This document shows positions 20,772 to 29,401 of a stretch of DNA of 64,000 nt, piece after piece. The stretch spans positions 2,118,539 to 2,182,538 of the forward strand of contig NC_016941.1 of NCBI RefSeq assembly GCF_000236925.1, read 5' to 3'. Each line of letters starts with the position of its first letter. Position 1 is the stretch's first letter. The translations under genes were made by a program, and so were the position numbers. The notes beneath the pieces were generated by a model. The model ran no database searches and was not told where the DNA came from. It was given only the letters and a program-made list of their open reading frames with translations. This DNA comes from Staphylococcus argenteus. GTDB lineage: Bacteria; Bacillota; Bacilli; Staphylococcales; Staphylococcaceae.

Positions 20772-21101
20772 CTTAATACTCCTTAATTCACTGCGTTTTT
20801 TTCGCATTGTTATTATTCCTAATAGCTTAGTCTATTAGATAAGTCATCCTATTTTGCAATGCAAAAAGTGTGACTTTATACCTGTTTAATAATAAAAATT
20901 GTTACAAATAGTTTAACATATTTAGTAACCTATTTTGCATATAAATCATACTTTGAATTATCAGAGTTAAGTATTCATTAATCTTAGATACTAAAAGCCA
21001 CTATGCTCCTGAAAATAAAAAATCATATACAAACACCCTAAGTAAGTAGTATTTACCAATTAAATTTAGATATTATATGATATCAATCCTTTTCACCATA
21101 T

Positions 21102-21136
21102 AAAAAACCCCTCTCTATAGTATCAGCGAGGGGATT
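21102..21136 (-). terminator. Terminator downstream of the 76-residue membrane protein
   Basis: On the minus strand CCCCTCGCTGATACTATAGA... closes onto GAGGGG and is followed by TTTTTTATA. The remaining part of 20772-21241 is AT-rich with no gene seen. Confidence 0.7.
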
Positions 21137-21241
21137 CGTTTATTAGTATATACATTTGCGTTATTATATCTATAAAAAAACGGTTATCTATTCTAAATGT
21201 TAATTCGTCAATTTACATTAGCTAAAACGTTTTAATTATTA

Positions 21242-21472
21242 TTAGTTAGTAGCTACAAATGTGCCAAATAACGGCAACATGTTAATGAGCACTGCACTGA
21301 ATTTTAAAGATGTACTAATTTGTTTATCTTTAAATGTAATTACAGCACTGATAATACCTAAAATAGCTACGATACGTGGTACCGTCATACTTGGATATTG
21401 TGGTATATGTAAAAAAGCACCGAGGCCGGCTATGACACCACATACTAACGCAATATAAAGAAATTGCTTCAT
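21242..21472 (-). CDS. Small integral membrane protein, unknown function
   Basis: 76 residues with three hydrophobic segments: FLYIALVCGVIAGLGAFL, VPRIVAILGIISAVITF and SAVLINMLPLFGTFVA. The first 20 residues could also be a signal anchor. A ribosome binding site (AGGAGTTAATGAA) precedes ATG. It begins 30 bp after the manA stop on the same strand and ends at a strong terminator, so it is likely the last gene of a manA transcript. No family recognised. Confidence 0.65.
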   Translation of the reverse strand: MKQFLYIALVCGVIAGLGAFLHIPQYPSMTVPRIVAILGIISAVITFKDKQISTSLKFSAVLINMLPLFGTFVATN

Positions 21473-21502
21473 TTCATTAACTCCTAAATGATTATTGAAT
21501 TG

Positions 21503-22441
21503 CTAAACGTAACTAATCATCAATGTGAATTCACCTTCAAAGACACTGTCCAAATCTTCTGAAGTTAAAATAAAGTTAGTGCCTGTTGTTAGTTTGAATA
21601 TTTCACCATCTACAATAATTTGACCTTCTCCTTGCAACACTGTCACTAAGCAAAACTCTCTTGGTTTCATATAATTCAGCGTACCTGAAATCTCCCATTT
21701 TACCAACGTAAAGAAATCATTAGATACGATATGCGTACATTTATGATTTTCAATAATTTCACTTTCTGGCAAAATATTTGGCAGTGGCGCATTATATTGA
21801 ATAACATCTAAAGCTTTTTCAATATTTAAAGGCCTTTCATTGTTTAAATCATCTTCACGATTATAGTCATATAGCCTATATGTAATATCTGAGGATTGCA
21901 TCGTTTCGTAGGCCAGAATGCCCGATGTAATTGTATGTACCGTACCTGCAGGGATAAAATAAAATTCGCCTGGCTTTACTTTAATATATCTCAAAATTGA
22001 CTCAACTGTACCTTGTTGCACATGATGTGCAATTTCTTCTCTAGATTCTGCTAAAGTGCCTATTACAATTTCTGCATCCTCTTCCGCATCAATAATATAC
22101 CAACATTCAGACTTACCATATTGCCCATTTTCATGCTCATAAGCATATGAATTATCCGGGTGCACATGAATTGATAGCGATTCTCTCGCATCCACAATTT
22201 TAGTTAGTAGCGGAAAATCTTTACTCGGAAAATCACCAAACAATTCGCGATGTTCTGACCAAACTTGGTCTAATGTTTGCCCTTTATATGGCCCATTTAT
22301 GATTTCGCTTGTACCATTTGGATGTGCGGACACACACCAGCATTCTCCAGTTTTATCATTGTCTAGATGATATCCGAACGTACTTAAACGTTGACCGCCC
22401 CATAATTTTGTTTTTAAAATTGGTTGTAAAAATAATGGCAT
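21503..22441 (-). CDS. manA: Mannose-6-phosphate isomerase, class I
   Basis: Interconverts mannose-6-phosphate and fructose-6-phosphate, linking mannose to glycolysis. The 312-residue cupin protein shows LKTKLWGGQRL, the zinc-ligand segment SLSIHVHPDNSYA, the Glu-containing KSECWYIIDAE and the second His motif YFIPAGTVHTITSGILAYE. The ribosome binding site GGAGGTGCAACA precedes ATG. It is followed at once by a small membrane protein gene. A 16-bp palindrome lies ~160 bp upstream. Confidence 0.93.
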   Translation of the reverse strand: MPLFLQPILKTKLWGGQRLSTFGYHLDNDKTGECWCVSAHPNGTSEIINGPYKGQTLDQVWSEHRELFGDFPSKDFPLLTKIVDARESLSIHVHPDNSYAYEHENGQYGKSECWYIIDAEEDAEIVIGTLAESREEIAHHVQQGTVESILRYIKVKPGEFYFIPAGTVHTITSGILAYETMQSSDITYRLYDYNREDDLNNERPLNIEKALDVIQYNAPLPNILPESEIIENHKCTHIVSNDFFTLVKWEISGTLNYMKPREFCLVTVLQGEGQIIVDGEIFKLTTGTNFILTSEDLDSVFEGEFTLMISYV

Positions 22442-22598
22442 TGTTGCACCTCCATTGTATTTAAGTAAGCAATAGAACTCTGATGATGTTGTTCCATTAT
22501 GTTTTTCATTGTCTCATTTAAATCGAATCATAAATTCGTACAATATAAAATTAACTAATAGTGATTGTATCATATTTAACATTATTGCAGTACCGTCA

Positions 22599-22614
22599 AT
22601 TAAAGCGCTTTAAT
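22599..22614. promoter_or_regulatory. 16-bp perfect palindrome upstream of manA
   Basis: ATTAAAGCGCTTTAAT is a perfect palindrome. It resembles a variant cre site (core AAAGCGCTTT), which would fit a sugar-phosphate isomerase gene. The rest of 22442-22893 holds only a weakly supported frame and AT-rich sequence. Confidence 0.4.
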
Positions 22615-22893
22615 GAAATTTACAACGCCTATACATTTACAATTCTCACATAAACAAAATATGATATAACGCAATTAATTGTTGTATGCTTCTTATTAAA
22701 TTTACTCGCTCATTATACCAATTAATAAACAACTTTAATAGTTGTGTCATACATTGTTCAATTTCTTTGTAAAATACATGTTTATCATGCAAACATTCAT
22801 TTTTAATATTTATCTTGGAATAAATCGTTCCTTTAAATAAATAAAACGAGTTACGAAAGTGTAACTCGTTGAAAATGAAAAGTATATTCAAAA

Positions 22894-23559
22894 TTAATCA
22901 ACGTCATGTTGAAATGATGTTAATGCTTCTTTAATGTCTTGGTCACCACTAATAATTTGAAATTCTTGGTTATTATAATGATTTGATGTAACAATTTCTT
23001 TTAAAACAGTCGCAACATCTTCTCTAGGTATTTCGCCTTTACCTTCAAAATATTGTGCAGCTTCAATTTTTCCAGATCCTGCAGCATTAGTTAATGCACC
23101 CGGATGTAATATTGTATAGTTTAAGCCCGAACGTCTTAAGTAATCATCTGCGTAATGTTTAGCAATCGTGTATGGTTTTAAATCACCACTTGCATCGAAA
23201 GCTTGTCGTCTCGAATCATATGTTGATACCATGACATAATGCTTAACACCCGCTTCTTTACTAGCAATCATCGATTTAACAGCACCATCTAAGTCAACGA
23301 TAATTGTTTTATCTGCCCCCGTACTTCCTCCAGATCCTACAGAAAAAATAACTTTATCAAAAGGTTTAAATGTCTCAGTTAATGTCTCAATTGAATCATT
23401 TTCTACATCAACTAACGTTGCTTTCATACCTTGTGATTTTAACGCGTTTAATTGATCTGATTGTCTAACACCTGCTGTAAATGCCACATTTTCTTTTGCT
23501 AATTGTTGCACTAATAATGAACCTACGCCACCATTAGCACCTATAACTAAAATATTCAT
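22894..23559 (-). CDS. NAD(P)-binding atypical SDR (NmrA/YhfK-like)
   Basis: A 221-residue Rossmann-fold protein starting MNILVIGANGGVGSLLVQQL (GxxGxxG) with VIFSVGSGGSTGADKTIIVD and the YTIAKHYADDYLRRSGLNYT segment holding the Tyr-x3-Lys-like positions. Such proteins are NAD(P)-dependent reductases or sensors. The start follows AAAGGAGGAAAATGTAA. Divergent from czrA with ~150 bp between. Function unknown. Confidence 0.85.
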   Translation of the reverse strand: MNILVIGANGGVGSLLVQQLAKENVAFTAGVRQSDQLNALKSQGMKATLVDVENDSIETLTETFKPFDKVIFSVGSGGSTGADKTIIVDLDGAVKSMIASKEAGVKHYVMVSTYDSRRQAFDASGDLKPYTIAKHYADDYLRRSGLNYTILHPGALTNAAGSGKIEAAQYFEGKGEIPREDVATVLKEIVTSNHYNNQEFQIISGDQDIKEALTSFQHDVD

Positions 23560-23640
23560 TTACATTTTCCTCCTTTTTAATAGCCACTATGCCATACCAC
23601 GTTCTGCACTTTACAAAACTTTAAACACCATAAAAAAGAT

Positions 23641-23692
23641 TTGACATCCGATTAAGAACATTATAAATTAATATATGAACAAATATTCATAT
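23641..23692 (+). promoter_or_regulatory. czrAB promoter and CzrA operator
   Basis: TTGACA at 23641-23646 with TAAATT 17 bp later gives a sigma-A promoter. Just downstream (23673-23692) is the imperfect dyad ATATGAACA-AA-TATTCATAT, the form expected of ArsR/SmtB-family metal repressors such as CzrA. This gives zinc-relieved autorepression. Confidence 0.75.
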
Positions 23693-23709
23693 GAAAGGAT
23701 TGTCATATA

Positions 23710-24030
23710 ATGTCAGAACAGTATTCAGAAATACATACAGATACTTTAGAACGAGTCACTGATATTTTCAAGGCATTAGGTGATTACAATCGAATACGTA
23801 TTATGGATTTACTATCTGTGAGCGAAGCAAGCGTTGGTCACATATCACACCAATTAAACTTATCTCAATCGAATGTCTCTCATCAATTGAAATTACTTAA
23901 AAGCGTTCATCTTGTAAAAGCAAAACGACAAGGTCAGTCAATGATTTACTCATTAGATGACATCCACGTAGCAACTATGTTAAAGCAAGCTATTAATCAC
24001 GCGAATCATCCTAAAGAAAGTGGGTTATAA
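23710..24030 (+). CDS. czrA: ArsR/SmtB-family zinc and cobalt sensing repressor
   Basis: A 106-residue winged-helix repressor. The DNA-recognition helix is in SVGHISHQLNLSQSNVSHQLKL. The alpha-5 metal-site residues typical of CzrA are visible at the C-terminus (DDIHVATMLKQAINHANH: Asp and three His). When Zn(II) or Co(II) binds, it releases the operator, derepressing the efflux pump encoded next. The ribosome binding site GAAAGGATTGTCATATA precedes ATG. czrB follows one base after its stop. Confidence 0.95.
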   Translation: MSEQYSEIHTDTLERVTDIFKALGDYNRIRIMDLLSVSEASVGHISHQLNLSQSNVSHQLKLLKSVHLVKAKRQGQSMIYSLDDIHVATMLKQAINHANHPKESGL

Positions 24031-24031
24031 T

Positions 24032-25012
24032 ATGTCTCATTCACATCATCATCACGACCACATGCACAGTCATGTGACAACAAATAATAAGAAAGTATTG
24101 TTTATTTCGTTTTTAATTATTGGCTTATACATGTTTATCGAAATCATCGGTGGTCTTCTTGCTAATAGTTTGGCATTATTATCTGATGGTATCCATATGT
24201 TTAGCGATACATTTTCATTAGGTGTTGCACTTGTGGCATTTATTTATGCTGAAAAAAATGCCACAACTACGAAAACATTTGGTTATAAACGCTTCGAGGT
24301 GCTTGCAGCATTATTTAATGGTGTAACACTTTTTGTAATAAGTATTTTGATAGTTTTTGAAGCGATTAAACGTTTCTTTGTTCCTTCAGAAGTTCAATCA
24401 AAAGAAATGTTAATCATTAGTATTATTGGTTTAATTGTCAATATCGTTGTTGCATTCTTTATGTTTAAAGGCGGCGACACTTCACACAATTTAAATATGC
24501 GCGGTGCTTTTCTACATGTTATCGGAGACTTACTAGGTTCAGTTGGCGCCATTACTGCAGCTATTTTAATTTGGGCATTTGGATGGACAATCGCCGATCC
24601 TATCGCAAGTATTTTAGTTTCAGTTATTATTTTAAAAAGTGCTTGGGGTATCACAAAGTCTTCAATTAATATTTTAATGGAAGGCACACCAAGTGATGTT
24701 GATATAGATGAAGTTATAACTACTATTAAAAAGGATTCACGAATACAAAGCGTGCATGATTGCCATGTTTGGACAATTTCGAATGATATGAATGCATTAA
24801 GCTGTCATGTTGTTGTAGACCATACATTGACAATGAAAGAATGTGAATTATTATTAGAAAATATTGAGCATGATTTATTACATTTAAATATTCATCATAT
24901 GACTATTCAATTAGAAACACCTAATCACAAACATGATGAATCGACTATATGTTCAGGAACACATAGTCATTCACATAACCACCATGCTCATCACCACGCA
25001 CACGTACATTAA
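24032..25012 (+). CDS. czrB: Cation diffusion facilitator zinc exporter
   Basis: A 326-residue CDF transporter in the cytoplasmic membrane, exporting Zn(II)/Co(II) for protons. Both tails are His-rich (MSHSHHHHDHMHSH at the start, HSHSHNHHAHHHAHVH at the end). Six membrane segments lie in the first ~215 residues, with the metal site residues in LLSDGIHMFSDTFSLG and HVIGDLLGSVGA. The cytoplasmic domain follows (DCHVWTISNDMNALSCHVVVD). I start at ATG 24032, one base after the czrA stop; an in-frame ATG at 24020 overlaps czrA and lacks a better ribosome binding site. Repressed by CzrA. Confidence 0.95.
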   Translation: MSHSHHHHDHMHSHVTTNNKKVLFISFLIIGLYMFIEIIGGLLANSLALLSDGIHMFSDTFSLGVALVAFIYAEKNATTTKTFGYKRFEVLAALFNGVTLFVISILIVFEAIKRFFVPSEVQSKEMLIISIIGLIVNIVVAFFMFKGGDTSHNLNMRGAFLHVIGDLLGSVGAITAAILIWAFGWTIADPIASILVSVIILKSAWGITKSSINILMEGTPSDVDIDEVITTIKKDSRIQSVHDCHVWTISNDMNALSCHVVVDHTLTMKECELLLENIEHDLLHLNIHHMTIQLETPNHKHDESTICSGTHSHSHNHHAHHHAHVH

Positions 25013-25019
25013 TGATTTT

Positions 25020-25066
25020 AACCTACTCCCATTGATTAAACTTTTCAATGGGAGTAGGTTTTTTTG
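25020..25066 (+). terminator. czrAB terminator
   Basis: AACCTACTCCCATTGA / TCAATGGGAGTAGGTT with an 8-base loop, followed by TTTTTT. Confidence 0.9.
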
Positions 25067-25265
25067 GGGTGCCTCGTTTGATTTTTGATGACGCAATGTT
25101 TATTATCAAATTTTCAACTATTATTTCTCACATTAGTCATATTTTTGACAATTTACTATTCTAATACTCTAACTTTAGTCACTTTAATTAAATTTTATTA
25201 GATATTAATATGAAAATAACGTGTTTTTTGTTATTGTATTTATATGAAGAAAAGGAGGCACCACT

Positions 25266-26357
25266 TTGTTTACTTACTTTAAATCAGCATTAAAAAATGC
25301 TAAACCACAATTATTACTAACATTGATATATTCATTTATAGCATTTGCTGTAATTGCAGTTGTATATTTACTTGCTAATTTTCAGCTTGCTAAGAGTGTA
25401 CAAACCATTTCAATTTATTCACAATTTGGGCAACAACCGCCAGGAGATGCATACTTGTTTGTTATCGCTATATTACTTATAGCAGCTGCACTTTCACTGT
25501 TTGTTTTCACTCAAATTTTCATCGGCATTATAAATGTTATGAAACGAGCAATGAAAAATGAGAAAGTACAATTTACCAATCTATTTATTGCATTTAAAAA
25601 AGGTAATTATTTAAAGAGCGTTATTATTGGGCTTGTATCTATAGCAATGCTTATCGTTCTTTCACTTCTGACATCATTACTGTACAAATTATTATCTCCA
25701 GTTTTAGAAATGATTATGAATTCAGTACAATCATCAGCTGCAGATAGTACACACATGATTGGTATCGCTATTACAACTCAAAGTATCATAATCATTGTTG
25801 TTTCATTGATTAAAGCAATAATTACTTGGTTATTGTTAATACCTGTTTTCAACTTTATGACTAGTTTCGTTGAATCAACTAACTATAAAGTAAAAACACA
25901 CTTAGCTAATGGATTTAAAGCAATGAAAAATGGTCAAAAAACATTTATCAAATTTTTCATTGGAATTCTCTTATTAAACTTAATTACTATTTTATTTAAA
26001 GTACCTGTTGGTTACTTGATTACATTAAATACGCAATCACTCTCTCAAAATGTTGCAGAAAATATCATAAAAGTTTATACAGTACTAACAATCATTTTAT
26101 TTGTTGTTATTCATGCAATCATTTTAATGGGTATCGTGCAATATTACTTAAAACGTGGTCAAAAAATTACTAAACATAAAGTAAAATCAGCTGACAAAAA
26201 CAAAAATGTCGTGACTGAACCAAAAAGTACAAAAGTAGAAAATGAAAAAGTGACAACATCTGTTGAAACAAAAACAGAAAAAGCACAAGATTCATTAAAA
26301 GATGAGACTACAAAAACGATTACTTCAGATAAACCAGAAGACAATCAACCAAAATAA
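25266..26357 (+). CDS. Multi-pass membrane protein with a charged cytoplasmic tail
   Basis: 363 residues. About six hydrophobic segments occupy residues ~15-300 (for example TLIYSFIAFAVIAVVYLLA, YLFVIAILLIAAALSLFVF and IILFVVIHAIILMGIVQYYL). A ~65-residue hydrophilic tail rich in Lys, Glu and Thr follows (KSADKNKN...KPEDNQPK). The arrangement resembles DUF975-like or glycerophosphodiesterase-associated membrane proteins, but I recognise no catalytic motif. The start codon is TTG with AAGGAGGCACCACT upstream. Single gene, ending in a strong terminator. Confidence 0.75.
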   Translation: MFTYFKSALKNAKPQLLLTLIYSFIAFAVIAVVYLLANFQLAKSVQTISIYSQFGQQPPGDAYLFVIAILLIAAALSLFVFTQIFIGIINVMKRAMKNEKVQFTNLFIAFKKGNYLKSVIIGLVSIAMLIVLSLLTSLLYKLLSPVLEMIMNSVQSSAADSTHMIGIAITTQSIIIIVVSLIKAIITWLLLIPVFNFMTSFVESTNYKVKTHLANGFKAMKNGQKTFIKFFIGILLLNLITILFKVPVGYLITLNTQSLSQNVAENIIKVYTVLTIILFVVIHAIILMGIVQYYLKRGQKITKHKVKSADKNKNVVTEPKSTKVENEKVTTSVETKTEKAQDSLKDETTKTITSDKPEDNQPK

Positions 26358-26362
26358 AATTT

Positions 26363-26396
26363 AGAGCCCCTTACAACTTTAGTTGTTAGGGGCTCT
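26363..26396 (+). terminator. Terminator of the membrane protein gene
   Basis: AGAGCCCCTTACAAC / GTTGTTAGGGGCTCT with a four-base loop. The downstream arm is reused as part of the 121-bp tandem repeat. Confidence 0.75.
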
Positions 26397-26619
26397 TATG
26401 CATGCGCTTAGCGCAGGCGCTCCTACTTTTCAACTTTAGTTGTTAGGGGCTCTTATGCAGTTGATGCGCAGCATCCAACTGTGTTCCTCTTATTCTACTT
26501 TAGTTGTTAAGGGCTCTTATGCATGCGTTTAGCGCAGGCGCTCCTACTTTTCAACTTTAGTTGTTTGGGGCTCTTATACAGTTGATGCGCAGCATCCAAC
26601 TGTGTTCCTCTTATTCTAC
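26378..26619. repeat. Tandem duplication of a ~121-bp intergenic unit
   Basis: Two adjacent copies with a period of 121 bp, differing at a few positions. Each holds two CTTTAGTTGTT-GGGGCTCTTAT blocks, a GC-rich imperfect palindrome (GCATGCGCTTAGCGCAGGCGC region) and a second palindrome (GTTGATGCGCAGCATCCAAC). A partial fifth block (CTTTAGCTGGTTAGGAACTCC) follows. The unit is much more GC-rich than its surroundings. Confidence 0.8.
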
Positions 26620-26639
26620 TTTAGCTGGTTAGGAACTCC

Positions 26640-27126
26640 TTTCTAAAATAACTAAGTGCATTGTCTATACATAGTTGGGTAAATTCTATTAGAATAAATA
26701 TTGTTAAACAGCGACCTCATTAATTAAACGAGAAACTTTAGTAACTGATTAGGAGTAACCACTATAACCATAGGCATCACCACTTTATTAAGAAATTAGC
26801 CATCATCTATTCAAATTGCCCTATAAATATTTGAACATGAACATGTTTAAATATTTATAGTATAAGGTTTTTCATTTCGTTAACAACTCGATAAACAAGG
26901 GATAGAATGGTTGTCAGACACTGAATTACGGAATTATTTATTTGTTACAGATGATAAAGATAAAAAAATAGTACAAACATGATAAAATTGTGCATGTCTA
27001 AACAATCAAAAATGTACATTATTAAATTATCATTGCCATTCAACTAAGTGTAGACGATTCAAATAGTGTTGGTTTTACAAGATAATTTAAACTTATAACC
27101 ATTCAACATAAAAAGGAGATGTAACC
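26640..27126. other. Intergenic region with a 40-bp inverted repeat
   Basis: No complete gene. At 26821-26860 two 19-bp arms (CTATAAATATTTgAACATG) separated by two bases match at 18 of 19 positions. No T run follows immediately, so it is not an obvious terminator; cruciform, operator or recombination scar are possible. A short coding relic at 26884-26982 is listed separately. Confidence 0.5.
26884..26982 (+). pseudogene. Possible coding relic (about 32 codons), unidentified
   Basis: Between a TAA at 26881 and a TGA at 26980 the plus-strand frame reads QLDKQGIEWLSDTELRNYLF followed by VTDDKDKKIVQT, which has the composition of a real protein end rather than random AT-rich translation. No start codon or upstream continuation is evident in any frame. 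It may be the tail of a lost gene, or chance. Confidence 0.25.
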
Positions 27127-27213
27127 ATGACATATGGATCAATTATAGCTATACTCTGCGCGCTATTTGTAGTGTTCTTTATTCCATACATGGAGAAGAA
27201 AAATAAGAAATAG
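27127..27213 (+). CDS. 28-residue hydrophobic membrane peptide
   Basis: ATG with a strong ribosome binding site (AAAAGGAGATGTAACC), 28 codons, then TAG. The peptide has a single membrane span (residues ~4-20, including SIIAILCALFVVFFIPY) and a basic tail MEKKNKK. It is followed by a strong hairpin at 27245-27300. The size, single span and basic C-terminus are shared by type I toxin peptides and by small regulatory membrane peptides of staphylococci. No antisense RNA can be shown from sequence alone. Unidentified. Confidence 0.55.
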   Translation: MTYGSIIAILCALFVVFFIPYMEKKNKK

Positions 27214-27244
27214 CACAAGTGTTTGAAGCAAAATATTTATAAGC

Positions 27245-27300
27245 ACACAAAAAAGCAGTAAGACATTTTCTAATCGAAAATAACTTTACTGCTTTTGTGT
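27245..27300. terminator. Bidirectional terminator, small peptide / HAD phosphatase
   Basis: ACACAAAAaaGCAGTAA ... TTACTGCTTTTGTGT, a 15-bp stem with tracts of A and T on both sides, placed between converging genes. Confidence 0.8.
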
Positions 27301-27342
27301 ATATTACTCATCAACTATTGTAAATTAAATATAAAAACACAA

Positions 27343-28200
27343 TTATTCAGCTAAAAAATGATCTGCTAAATATTTAGCTGCGCCATCTTCTTCATTCGTA
27401 TATGTCGTTACGTCTGAAGTTAATGCTTGTATTTCAGGGCGTGCATTTTTCATAGCAACTGTATGATGACCAAATTCAAACATTGCTCTATCGTTATCAC
27501 TGTCTCCAATAACCAATGTTTCATCTTGACGAATGCCAAAGTGTTCAATCATTTCTTTAATACCCGTCCCCTTATCAGTTTGATAAGCCATTGTTTCTGC
27601 ATTAAATCTCGATGAATTAGAAACACTGATATGTAGTTGCACATGATTTTGCTTTAATTCATCTCTAAATGTCGTGATTTTTTCTAAATTCGAACTGAAA
27701 AGATAAATTTTGGAATATTCACCTTTCGGAAACTCACTTACCCACTCAATCTTACCTGCAAGTGCATCTTGTCGAGAAGACCATTCACTATGACTCACAC
27801 CATTAATGGGATCTTGACTATGAATCATCTCTCGCATCCATGTTTCATCTTCTTTTAAAGCTACTCTATTTCCTTCAAATGGGAATACTTCATAATAAAT
27901 ATGTTGTTGCTTAGCTAAATTAACTATTTGTTTTACCTGAGTTAAAGATAAACCATGTTTAAAAATAATTTGCCCATCTACTTCACCAATAGTACCATTT
28001 GAACTAATAATACCATCAACAACAAAATCTTGAGGAACTAGTTGATGTATTTCAGAATGTGAACGACCAGTTGCTAAAAATACTTTGAACCCTTTTTCTC
28101 GCAACTGCTTAATAACATCTTTGGTATAAGTTGTCGCCTTATTATTCTCATGTAAAATCGTACCATCCATGTCTAAAAATATTGCTTTTACGTTATCCAT
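27343..28200 (-). CDS. Cof-type HAD-IIB family phosphatase
   Basis: 285-residue haloacid-dehalogenase hydrolase. Motif I is KAIFLDMDGTIL (nucleophile and acid Asp), motif II VFLATGRSH, and motifs III/IV KGTGIKEM...ETLVIGDSDNDRAMFEF. The large C2b cap lies between residues ~85 and 190. Members remove phosphate from sugar phosphates or flavin precursors; substrate unknown. Start ATG 28200 is chosen over an upstream codon because GGAGGATAAT precedes it. Confidence 0.88.
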   Translation of the reverse strand: MDNVKAIFLDMDGTILHENNKATTYTKDVIKQLREKGFKVFLATGRSHSEIHQLVPQDFVVDGIISSNGTIGEVDGQIIFKHGLSLTQVKQIVNLAKQQHIYYEVFPFEGNRVALKEDETWMREMIHSQDPINGVSHSEWSSRQDALAGKIEWVSEFPKGEYSKIYLFSSNLEKITTFRDELKQNHVQLHISVSNSSRFNAETMAYQTDKGTGIKEMIEHFGIRQDETLVIGDSDNDRAMFEFGHHTVAMKNARPEIQALTSDVTTYTNEEDGAAKYLADHFLAE

Positions 28201-28267
28201 ATTATCCTCCACTATCAATACTATATTAATTAAATTGTGTCATTATTACCTAGTATTTGCAAAGTAT

Positions 28268-29056
28268 TTACTCGAACATCATCATTGAAAAACGTTGTTT
28301 CCATCGTTGAACTTTTACTTTTTTTCGGAAGAAATGAGACATGTTTTCAGATGTTAATATTTCTTCTACAGCACCTTGTTGAATACTCTGACCATCTTTT
28401 AACAGTAAAATTTTGGAAAAGTTGGCAGTGATTTCTTCAATAAAGTGCGTTACATAAATCATTGCTAGTGTTGGATACGTATCTGACAGTGAGTCTAATA
28501 TGTTCAACAGCGACTCACGAGCAATAAAATCTAATCCGGCTGCTGGCTCATCTAAAATTAAAATACGTGGTTGCCCCATTAATGCTCTAGCAATCATTAC
28601 ACGTTGTTTTTCACCAGTAGATAAATAACCTATAAATTGTTGAGCTTTATCAGACATTTCTACTAATCTTAGCAATTGATGTGCTTCACTTATAATGTCA
28701 TCATCCACGTTTTTATAAATACCTATAGATTTAAAAGCACCACTCATTACAACATCTATTACCGTTTCACCCTCTTGAAATTTCTCCAATAAGCTATGTG
28801 ATACAAATCCAATTTGTTGACGTACATCGTCTGCAGAATAACCTAATTTACCTGGTATTTTACCGAATAGATTAACAGTTCCAGATGTTGCAGGTTCATA
28901 TGCATTTAAAATATTTAGTAGTGTTGTCTTGCCAGCACCATTTAAACCATATAGAATCCATTTATCACCTTCATTAATTTGCCAAGAAACATCTTGTAAT
29001 ATAGGCTTACCTTGTTTAAGACGCCCAACATGATTCAATGTGATTAACATATGCAC
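28268..29056 (-). CDS. ABC transporter ATP-binding protein
   Basis: 262-residue ATPase with Walker A GLNGAGKTTLL, signature LSTGEKQR (variant of LSGGQ), Walker B RILILDEPAAGLD and the switch His in IYVTHFIEE. No permease is adjacent on either side, so it is an orphan ATPase or serves a permease elsewhere; similarity to molybdate-type ModF-like ATPases is only a recollection. GGGAGGGGTGC precedes ATG 29056; a second ATG two codons later is equally possible. In the ancestral arrangement it was the next gene after glmS; the transposon now separates them. Confidence 0.88.
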   Translation of the reverse strand: MHMLITLNHVGRLKQGKPILQDVSWQINEGDKWILYGLNGAGKTTLLNILNAYEPATSGTVNLFGKIPGKLGYSADDVRQQIGFVSHSLLEKFQEGETVIDVVMSGAFKSIGIYKNVDDDIISEAHQLLRLVEMSDKAQQFIGYLSTGEKQRVMIARALMGQPRILILDEPAAGLDFIARESLLNILDSLSDTYPTLAMIYVTHFIEEITANFSKILLLKDGQSIQQGAVEEILTSENMSHFFRKKVKVQRWKQRFSMMMFE

Positions 29057-29259
29057 CCCTCCCTTTTTAAGGCAATGTTCAATACTTTAAAATTATCGTA
29101 ACATATTATAACGAATTGTCAGACTATTATAATAAATTAAAGTATTTAGAATCTCGTTTTTTATATTCAAAATCAAAAATCAGACAGATGAAAAGTAAAA
29201 TTTTCCATCAGTCCGATTTATTATATAAGTCAAAACACGATAGTATAATTAAACAAAAA

Positions 29260-29290
29260 CACCCTATTAGACATATCATCTAAAAGGGTG
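29260..29290 (-). terminator. Original glmS terminator, now displaced by the insertion
   Basis: Read on the minus strand: CACCCTtTTAGA, 7-base loop, TCTAAtAGGGTG, TTTTTG. It points in the direction of glmS transcription but lies beyond the far end of the Tn7-like element, 10.5 kb from glmS. In the empty site it would be about 75 bp after the glmS stop. Confidence 0.7.
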
Positions 29291-29313
29291 CCTTTTATAC
29301 TTAAATTTTTAAA

Positions 29314-29318
29314 ACATG
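29314..29318. repeat. Left target-site duplication ACATG
   Basis: The 5-bp sequence ACATG occurs immediately outside both ends of the element (29314-29318 and 39761-39765), the length produced by Tn7 transposition. Confidence 0.7.
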
Positions 29319-29401
29319 TGTGGGTTTGGAATAAAGATTGATTAAAACTTAACAAGTTAAGACATGAGTTAAAATTGACTTACAATTTTAGTTATAGTTT
29401 T

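Noticed and set aside
22646..22891. 81-codon minus-strand open frame between manA and the SDR gene
   Set aside because: Starts three bases after the SDR stop without a ribosome binding site and has a composition typical of translated AT-rich spacer; no family resemblance.
26363..26640. Possible CRISPR-like array in the repeat region
   Set aside because: Only two 121-bp units, spacers not unique (they are duplicated with the repeats) and no cas genes in the window.
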